Below, piece after piece: positions 41,332 through 48,088 of a stretch of DNA of 48,088 bases; position 1 is the stretch's first letter, and the number at the start of each line of letters is the position of its first letter. The stretch comes from Lysobacterales bacterium (lineage in GTDB: Bacteria; Pseudomonadota; Gammaproteobacteria; Xanthomonadales; SZUA-38). The translations under genes and the position numbers were made by a program. The notes beneath the pieces were generated by a model that was not told the origin of the DNA, did not search any database, and saw nothing but the letters and a program-made list of their open reading frames with translations. The stretch covers positions 1 to 48,088 of the forward strand of contig JASJDM010000040.1 of NCBI GenBank assembly GCA_030065125.1, written 5' to 3'.

Positions 41332-41559
41332 TCAGGCCTTGACGTCGATCAGGGTGCCCAGGGTTTCGTTGATGGTCTCCAGGGCCTTGACCGAGGCTTC
41401 CACCTGTTGCTGCCCGGCAATCAGGTCCAGCACCGGCCCGGTCAGGGCAGTGGGGTCGGCGTCGGCGGACGCAATGTCGCTGGCGGCTTTCTCCAGCCGG
41501 TTGAAGCCGCGTTCGATGCCCAGCAGGGCCTGCTGGTAGGCGCTGGAGCCGATTTGCAT
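41332..41559 (-). CDS. Small helical protein resembling flagellar rod/hook N-terminal segments
   Basis: 75 residues, entirely helical by composition: SSAYQQALLGIERGFNRLEKAASDIA, seen over about residues 5-30, resembles the first helix of flagellar axial proteins (FlgE/FlgG type), and the rest carries VEASVKALETINETLG with heptad-like spacing. Many gammaproteobacteria carry such an isolated small gene outside the flagellar clusters. No flagellar genes are present here. The function is unknown. Confidence 0.6.
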   Translation of the reverse strand: MQIGSSAYQQALLGIERGFNRLEKAASDIASADADPTALTGPVLDLIAGQQQVEASVKALETINETLGTLIDVKA

Positions 41560-41674
41560 GGTTCAATCCATCCATTGATTGTCCGGGTAATGATCGGCCG
41601 AACCGCAAAAAACTTTAGTGCCCGGATCAGCCGGGCTGTTAGGGTGACCACTTCAGATCCACCGGGAGATCGTC

Positions 41675-42316
41675 ATGCCAAACGCCACCGTTGATCTGTT
41701 CTGGTCGTTCCGCAGCCCTTATTCCTACATCAGTACCCCGAGTGCGCTGGAGGTCCAGCATTGTTACCGGGTCAGCCTGGTATTCCGGCCGGTCCTGCCG
41801 CTGGCCCTCCGTGATCCGGACTTCTTCACGCCGGCCAACGCAAAACGCCTGAAGTACCTTCAGCTGGATTGGGCGCGGCGGGCGGAAATGCTGGGTCTGC
41901 CCCACGTCTGGCCGTCGCCGGATCCCCTGGTGCATGATGCTGAAACCATGCGTATTGCCGGTGAGCAGCCGTACCTGCACCGCCTGACGCGACTGGGGGT
42001 GGAGGCTCAACGGCGAGGCCGGGGCCTGGAGTTTGCCGCCGAAGTGTCGCGCCTGCTGTTCGGAGGAACCCGGGGCTGGGACCAGGGTGATCACCTGGCC
42101 CAGGCGACGGCCCGGGCCGGTCTGGACCTGGCGGACATGGAGCGGGCGCTGGACGACTCCCACGAGCAGGCTATCGAAGCCAACCACCAGGCCCTGGAAG
42201 CGTCCGGACACTGGGGTGTCCCGACCTTTGTATTCGACGGCGAACCCTTTTTTGGCCAGGACCGTATCGACACCCTGTGCTGGCGGCTGGACCAGCGTGG
42301 CCTGAGGCAAGCCTGA
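41675..42316 (+). CDS. DsbA-fold 2-hydroxychromene-2-carboxylate isomerase-like protein
   Basis: 213 residues of the kappa-GST/DsbA-like thioredoxin fold. It begins DLFWSFRSPYSYIS, the HCCA-isomerase signature in which Ser replaces the redox Cys, and has the cis-Pro loop WGVPTFVFDGEPFFGQDRID near residues 178-197. Relatives isomerise aromatic-pathway intermediates using glutathione, or serve as glutathione S-transferases. No aromatic ring-cleavage genes are nearby, so the substrate is open. It has a clear start (GGGAGATCGTC then ATG 41675). Confidence 0.88.
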   Translation: MPNATVDLFWSFRSPYSYISTPSALEVQHCYRVSLVFRPVLPLALRDPDFFTPANAKRLKYLQLDWARRAEMLGLPHVWPSPDPLVHDAETMRIAGEQPYLHRLTRLGVEAQRRGRGLEFAAEVSRLLFGGTRGWDQGDHLAQATARAGLDLADMERALDDSHEQAIEANHQALEASGHWGVPTFVFDGEPFFGQDRIDTLCWRLDQRGLRQA

Positions 42317-42380
42317 ACCGGACGAGCCGCCGCCGGTCTGATTGACTGTACCAGTTATCTGGCCTGGCAGGGAGAACCCG

Positions 42381-42851
42381 ATGAGCAGACTGCTTGCAAT
42401 GCTGTTGACCATGGCCGGCCTGGCCGTTTCCGGGTTGGCCGTCGCCGATCGTCAGGACGACGTGGCGGCATTGACCGAGAAAAAAGTGACCGTGTGGCCG
42501 AAACTCTATGCCGCGCGGGACGCCGAGGGCCTGGACCGGTTCCTGGCCGAGGGGTTCCGGGTGCTGGAACCGGGCGGCTCGGTGCGAACCCGCGCCGAGG
42601 AGATTGCCTGGCTGCGGGAGACGCCCCCGGACGACACCCCCAGCGATTTCATTTTCACAATCAGGGAAATCCTGTTTGCCGCCGAGGATATGGCCATAGT
42701 CTACGGCCACGGCGACTCCACCCGGGAGACCGAAGAAGGCCGGCCCTGTCACCACAATTACTGGTCGTCCAACACCTTCATCAAACGGGAGGGTGTCTGG
42801 AAGCCGGTGTTTTCTCACGTCTCGGGCATTTCCTGCACGCCCATCGAGTGA
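42381..42851 (+). CDS. Exported SnoaL/NTF2-like (DUF4440 type) protein
   Basis: 156 residues from ATG 42381, set by AGGGAG 6 bases upstream (an in-frame upstream ATG at 42342 lacks support). The signal peptide is residues 1 to about 22 (LLTMAGLAVSGLAVA). The mature part has the cone-shaped NTF2-like pattern: LYAARDAEGLDRFLAEGFRV, then IREILFAAEDMAIVYGHGDS and YWSSNTFIKREGVWKPVFSH. Family members include ketosteroid isomerases and many exported proteins of unknown function. It ends 16 bases before the converging priA gene. Confidence 0.8.
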   Translation: MSRLLAMLLTMAGLAVSGLAVADRQDDVAALTEKKVTVWPKLYAARDAEGLDRFLAEGFRVLEPGGSVRTRAEEIAWLRETPPDDTPSDFIFTIREILFAAEDMAIVYGHGDSTRETEEGRPCHHNYWSSNTFIKREGVWKPVFSHVSGISCTPIE

Positions 42852-42867
42852 CGGGCGAGCGGCATCC

Positions 42868-45045
<2,178 letters not shown>

Positions 45046-45089
45046 AGCGCGACATGTTGCATGAGTTGGCCGCCAAAGGCGACCGGGGA

Positions 45090-45737
45090 TCAGGCGTAGG
45101 CGGGTTCCCGGGACTGCCAGTTCACCAGGTCCACCAGCCGCTGCAGGTCTTCCAGGATGCTGGAGCCGGGCAGGGAGCCTGGTGGCATGTTGCCGGTGCG
45201 CGTGGTCAGGCTGAAGGTTCGGATACCGCTGCGGGTCCAGTGCTTGTGCAGCAAACGATCCCACAGCCCCGCCACGGCGGCCTCGGCCCGGGGTTCGCTG
45301 CCCAGGGAAATGTGGATCAGCCGGGCTTCCGGGCTGTTTTCCAGCAGCGGGCTCAACGCCTGCATCAATCGCAGGCGGTGTCCGACGTGACGGTCAATGA
45401 TTTCGCCGGCCACGGCGGCTTCCAGCTTGATCCACACGGTGGGATTGTTGGCGCCGGGGAAAAAACTGATCAGGCGGTCTACCCGGCCGTATACCGCTTC
45501 CAGGTCCTGGCGCAGGGCCAGCTCGCCGTCCCGCTGGTCGGGGCTGAGGTAACGAAAGGCGGCGGTGCCGCCCTGCCAGGCAAGACGGTGGCAGGCCGCC
45601 TCGCCGGCGCCCAGGTCAGAATCCACGATGACCAGGCGCACGCCGCGGCGGCTCAGCTCTGTCATCAGGGCCAGTCCCAGGTCGTGATAAGGTTGAATCA
45701 CGACCGCTACGGGGTGGCCGGTTTCCAACCAGTTCAT
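45090..45737 (-). CDS. SDR-like Rossmann-fold protein, degenerate
   Basis: 215 residues with a short-chain-dehydrogenase-like layout: an N-terminal beta-strand AVVIQPYHDLGLALMTELSRR in place of the TGxxxGxG nucleotide loop, then VRLVIVDSD, LISFFPGANNPTVW in place of NNAG, and LIHISLGSEPRAEAAVAGLW where SDRs carry Ser-Tyr-Lys. The catalytic YxxxK is absent. It may be a structural or regulatory Rossmann protein. It is encoded just upstream of priA on the same strand and may share its transcript. Confidence 0.6.
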   Translation of the reverse strand: MNWLETGHPVAVVIQPYHDLGLALMTELSRRGVRLVIVDSDLGAGEAACHRLAWQGGTAAFRYLSPDQRDGELALRQDLEAVYGRVDRLISFFPGANNPTVWIKLEAAVAGEIIDRHVGHRLRLMQALSPLLENSPEARLIHISLGSEPRAEAAVAGLWDRLLHKHWTRSGIRTFSLTTRTGNMPPGSLPGSSILEDLQRLVDLVNWQSREPAYA

Positions 45738-45948
45738 GTCAACCCACGTGTCGTTCCTGCGTTGAACCCAGTATGGCCGTCCGGCGGCAGGCGTGACAGG
45801 CCGTCGGGCCAGAAGTCACAAAAGTTAAAACCCTGACCGGTTGCCGGTTTGGGGCAATGGCGGCGCCGTGCGAGCCCCGAATGGTGCGTTAGAATTCATG
45901 CAACATGCGAGACTCAAGCATATTGGCGCCCGGCGCGGTCACTGAGCC
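45738..45948. other. Intergenic region before the sigma-factor operon
   Basis: 211 bases between divergent genes. I see no repeat, gene or clear promoter boxes; the stretch around 45822-45833 (AAAAGTTAAAAC) is locally AT-rich. The sigma gene starts at GTG 45949, with ATG 45961 and 45967 as alternatives. Confidence 0.3.
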
Positions 45949-46542
45949 GTGGACCAGGTCATGACCATGGCGGGTGAAGCGGTACCCGGCGCGGCCGGAG
46001 AGCAGCGCTCAATCCCGAGCCTGGACGATTTTCTCAAGTCAGTGGAAGGCCGGGCTTTCAAGATGGCGTGGATGGCCACGGGCAGCCGCGAAGATGCCCT
46101 GGACATTGTCCAGGACGTGATGATGGCCTTCGTCCGGCGTTACCGGCGCAAGCCCAGCGAACAGTGGCGGCCACTGTTCTTCCGCGCCCTGGATAACCGG
46201 ATCAAGGATTGTTTCCGGCGCCGCAAAGCCCGATTTCGCTGGTTTGGACACCAGGCCACGGCCAGCGACAACCAGCCGGAAGATCCGGTGGAGCGTCTGC
46301 CGGACCATAACCGACCCGGGCCGGAGCTGGCCGGTCACGGTGAAGACGTCGCAGAGGCCCTGGAGTCTGCCCTGGCCCAGCTGCCCGACCGCCAGCGCCA
46401 GGCCTTTTTGTTTCGGACCTGGGAAGGCCTGAGCGTGGCTGAGACTGCCCGGGTGATGGGCTGCAGCCAGGGCAGCGTCAAAACCCACCTGTCCCGGGCC
46501 ATGCAGTCGCTGCGCCAACAACTGGAGTCATTTCGAATATGA
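45949..46542 (+). CDS. ECF-type RNA polymerase sigma-70 factor
   Basis: 197 residues. Region 2 is about residues 24-90 (FLKSVEGRAFKMAWMATGSR, EDALDIVQDVMMAFVRRYRR). Region 4 is about 138-190 (ALAQLPDRQRQAFLFRTWEG, LSVAETARVMGCSQGSVKTHLSRAMQ). A long acidic linker (ASDNQPEDPVERLPDHNRPG) joins them. This is the layout of the small sigma factors that precede DUF3619/DUF3106-type genes in gammaproteobacteria. Its last four bases (ATGA) overlap the start of the next gene, which is probably its membrane-bound partner. Confidence 0.9.
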   Translation: MDQVMTMAGEAVPGAAGEQRSIPSLDDFLKSVEGRAFKMAWMATGSREDALDIVQDVMMAFVRRYRRKPSEQWRPLFFRALDNRIKDCFRRRKARFRWFGHQATASDNQPEDPVERLPDHNRPGPELAGHGEDVAEALESALAQLPDRQRQAFLFRTWEGLSVAETARVMGCSQGSVKTHLSRAMQSLRQQLESFRI

Positions 46543-46970
46543 ATCATGCTGACCAGAACAACCCGGACCAGGCTGAGCAGGACCGGGCCATCGAGGACCT
46601 GGCGCGCCGGGTTCTGGATCACGGCGTGGAAAACCTGGATGGCGCAGCGCGATCCAGGCTGAATCGCATTCGTCACCTGGCGCTGGATGAAGCGGACCAC
46701 CAGAGCGCCGGTCGGTGGTGGCCAGCCGGCCTGGCGGCCAGTGGCGCGGTACTGATTCTGGCCGTGGGTGTTGGCATGCGCAGCGCGGCGCCGCCGGCCC
46801 CGGACTCGCCCGGGGCGGTACCCGGGCTGGCCGGGGTGACCCGGGCCGACGGCCCGCTGGAGTCGAACACTGCACTGGAGGACCTGGCTCTACTCAGCTC
46901 CGCGGAATTTGAGCTGGTGGAGGACCTGGAGTTTTACCTGTGGCTGGAGGATGCCCTGGAGCCGGGCTGA
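46539..46970 (+). CDS. Single-pass membrane protein, anti-sigma-like (DUF3619 type)
   Basis: 143 residues. A soluble N-terminal part (DRAIEDLARRVLDHGVENLD, then RLNRIRHLALDEA) precedes one membrane helix (about 65-84, PAGLAASGAVLILAVGVG) and a periplasmic acidic tail with EFELVEDLEFYLWLEDALEP. The ATGA overlap with the sigma gene and the topology fit an anti-sigma or sigma-regulating protein. No zinc-binding HxxxCxxC is present. It could be a substrate of the PrsW-type protease in this window, but nothing in the sequence proves it. Confidence 0.75.
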   Translation: MNHADQNNPDQAEQDRAIEDLARRVLDHGVENLDGAARSRLNRIRHLALDEADHQSAGRWWPAGLAASGAVLILAVGVGMRSAAPPAPDSPGAVPGLAGVTRADGPLESNTALEDLALLSSAEFELVEDLEFYLWLEDALEPG

Positions 46971-46976
46971 CTGCTG

Positions 46977-47249
46977 GTGATTACCTGGACACTCATGCTC
47001 GGAATTCTGCTGGCGGCCCAGACGCCATCGGCGGACGACGACGCGCCACCGCCCAGCAAGGCACTGCTGGAATTCGTGGCGAGCTTCCAGAGCGTGGATG
47101 GCGAATGGCTGGATCCCATGTCGCTGCCTGAACAGTCTGGTTCGGACCAGGCAAAAGATGAGCAAGATGATGAACAAGCAAAAGACAAATCGGCGGATCG
47201 TCGCGATCATCGCGACGATGATGTTGACCAGCGCCGCCCTGGCCGCTGA
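46977..47249 (+). CDS. Small exported acidic protein of the sigma operon
   Basis: 90 residues from GTG 46977, 6 bases after the previous stop. It has a signal-like start (TWTLMLGILLAAQTPSA), then KALLEFVASFQSVDGEWLDP, a segment I have seen in proteins between DUF3619-like and DUF3106 genes, and a highly charged tail rich in D, Q and K. Its last 92 bases overlap the start of the DUF3106 gene in another frame, an unusually long overlap, so either its real end or the DUF3106 start may differ. Confidence 0.55.
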   Translation: MITWTLMLGILLAAQTPSADDDAPPPSKALLEFVASFQSVDGEWLDPMSLPEQSGSDQAKDEQDDEQAKDKSADRRDHRDDDVDQRRPGR

Positions 47250-47868
47250 AGAGCCCGCTGGACAGGCTGCGGCCTGGACCTCGCTGACGCCTGAGCAGCA
47301 GCAGGTGCTGATGCCTTTTGCCGAGGAATGGGGTCAGCTCAGCGACGAGTCCCGGCAAAAGCTGGCCGAAGGCGCGCGACTGTGGGCCTCCATGCCGGCC
47401 GAGGATCGCCAGCTGGCCCACCGGCGTTTCTCCGAATGGCAGCAGTATTCTCCGGAGGAGCGTCAGATCATCCGCGAGCGATTCGACAGATTTCGCCAGC
47501 TGCCTCAGGCCCAGCAGCGTGCACTGCAGCGCGTCTACCGGCAGTTCAAGGGCCTGCCGCCCGAACGGCAGAAAGCACTGCGCCAGCAGTTCCAGGAGAT
47601 GTCCCCCCAGGAGCGGCGCGCGTTTCTGCGCGGCATGCGCGCCGGCAACGAAGGCGCCGCCCATAACCGCAACCGCGAACAGTTCCAGAAAATGCCGCCT
47701 TCCCAGGCCCGATGGTTTCGCAGCCTGGCCACCGAGCTGTCACCCGCTGCCCGACAAAACCTCATGGGCCGCCTTCGTCAGGGCGGACCGAGAAGCTGGA
47801 ACGAGCTGGAGCGCACCCTGGGGCCTTTGAGCACGGAAGAGAGGGAGGCGTTTTTGTTGGGGGATTGA
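47158..47868 (+). CDS. DUF3106 protein, exported
   Basis: 236 residues from ATG 47158 (47167 and 47170 are also possible). The signal peptide is KTNRRIVAIIATMMLTSAALAA. The rest is made of short helical repeats of the DUF3106 type in which W/F-x-x-L/M and P-x-E-R recur: LTPEQQQVLMPFAEEWGQLS, MPAEDRQLAHRRFSEWQQYS, PEERQIIRERFDRFRQLPQA, LPPERQKALRQQFQEMSPQE. The family is periplasmic and of unknown function, nearly always next to this kind of sigma factor. The 106-bp hairpin repeat begins 8 bases after its stop. Confidence 0.88.
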   Translation: MSKMMNKQKTNRRIVAIIATMMLTSAALAAEEPAGQAAAWTSLTPEQQQVLMPFAEEWGQLSDESRQKLAEGARLWASMPAEDRQLAHRRFSEWQQYSPEERQIIRERFDRFRQLPQAQQRALQRVYRQFKGLPPERQKALRQQFQEMSPQERRAFLRGMRAGNEGAAHNRNREQFQKMPPSQARWFRSLATELSPAARQNLMGRLRQGGPRSWNELERTLGPLSTEEREAFLLGD

Positions 47869-47875
47869 TGGGTTG

Positions 47876-48088
47876 TCTATCCGCAAGACGGAACATCCTG
47901 TCCCGCTCGCGGCCGGGAATCGAAAACGCGGTTTCCGATTCCCTTACGGCCTTCGGCCGTTGGCACATCCCTGTGCCAAGGTCTATCCGCAAGACGGGAC
48001 ATCCTGTCCCGCTCGCGGCCGGGAATCGAAAACGCGGTTTCCGATTCCCTTACGGCCTTCGGCCGTTGGCACATCCCTGTGCCAAGGT
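47876..48088. repeat. 106-bp tandem repeat, four hairpins per unit, running off the right edge
   Basis: Unit 1 is 47876-47981, unit 2 is 47982-48087, and base 48088 begins a third. Each unit starts TCTATCCGCAAGAC and then folds into four back-to-back hairpins. In unit 2 these are GGGACA/TGTCCC (loop TCC, 47996-48010), GGGAATCG/CGATTCCC with an inner AAAC/GTTT and loop GCG (48021-48049), ACGGCC/GGCCGT (loop TTC, 48052-48066) and TGGCACA/TGTGCCA (loop TCCC, 48067-48084). The units differ by one base seen (GGAACA in unit 1 against GGGACA in unit 2). The total copy number is unknown because the array continues beyond the window. Confidence 0.9.

Noticed and set aside
41581..41594. Possible extra TTGTCCGG operator (ATTGTCCGGGTAAT)
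   Set aside because: Only one half matches, and it lies by genes unrelated to the cluster; probably chance.
45046..45264. 73-codon N-terminal extension of PriA
   Set aside because: The extension overlaps the 3' end of the SDR-like gene and is unlike any PriA N-terminus; normal length is reached from GTG 45045.
47877..48074. 65-codon repetitive minus-strand frame in the 106-bp repeats
   Set aside because: The frame exists only because the unit lacks stops; the DNA is explained by four hairpins per unit, and the peptide has no ribosome-binding site.

Overview
The window is 48 kb of high-GC, densely coding DNA from what looks like a free-living gammaproteobacterium. Supporting signs are a TonB receptor, PriA, a YegP-type protein, CpcT-like and DUF3106 proteins and adenylate-cyclase-style TPR proteins; something near Wenzhouxiangellaceae, Woeseiales or Xanthomonadales is my guess and is not proven by the sequence. 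I see no rRNA, tRNA, CRISPR array, prophage or transposase.

Left part (1-11.3 kb): the tail of an unknown gene, an AEC-family permease, a DUF885 protein, and a bacterial NHEJ locus in which ligD (minus) diverges from ku (plus). The ku stop codon overlaps the start of a MerR-HTH/TPR fusion protein. After that come a YegP (DUF1508) protein, a KANL3/Tex30-type hydrolase, a VOC protein, a PrsW-type membrane protease, a DUF6916 protein and a secreted CpcT/CpeT-like protein.

Central part (11.3-27.4 kb): a catabolic supercluster. Its core (acyl-CoA dehydrogenase, MaoC hydratase, CitE-type lyase, MmgE/PrpD protein, family III CoA-transferase) has the same enzyme families as the known itaconate/C5-dicarboxylate (Ict-Ich-Ccl) pathway. 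Around it are an HpaB/4-hydroxybutyryl-CoA-dehydratase-like flavoprotein, a TauD dioxygenase, two isochorismatase-type amidases, an alpha/beta-hydrolase-fold protein without a nucleophile serine, an EamA exporter and an ATP-dependent hydantoinase/oxoprolinase pair (HyuA, HyuB). A HutC-type GntR regulator sits inside the cluster. A palindrome TTGTCCGGACAA, or a close variant, lies in the promoter regions of its own operon, the prpD-like operon, tauD and the divergent amidases. In three of these it falls exactly in the 17-bp spacer between plausible -35 and -10 boxes.

Right of the cluster (27.5-38.8 kb): a secreted beta-propeller protein, a DUF4344 metallopeptidase, an HMG-CoA-lyase-like gene, a TonB-dependent receptor and, divergently, a small DUF3311-like protein with a sodium:solute symporter, then a lipoprotein amidohydrolase. 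A second palindrome, ATTGTATACAAT, occurs twice before hyuA and twice between the TonB receptor and the symporter. It ties outer-membrane uptake, inner-membrane uptake and ring opening into one apparent regulon. My working model (inference) is uptake of a small cyclic imide, lactam or hydantoin-like compound, ATP-dependent ring opening by HyuAB, deamidation by the isochorismatase-type enzymes, CoA activation, hydration, and C-C cleavage by the CitE- or HMGL-type lyase.

Right end (38.8-48.1 kb): a TolB-N/TPR membrane protein, a 2OG-Fe(II) oxygenase-like protein, a small flagellar-rod-like protein, a DsbA-fold isomerase, a SnoaL/NTF2-like protein, PriA with an SDR-like gene, and an ECF sigma/anti-sigma-like operon ending in DUF3106. 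Two different trains of back-to-back hairpins (11184-11308 and a 106-bp tandem repeat from 47876 to the window edge) and a nearly perfect loopless palindrome with 29-bp arms (17833-17890) are the main non-coding structures.
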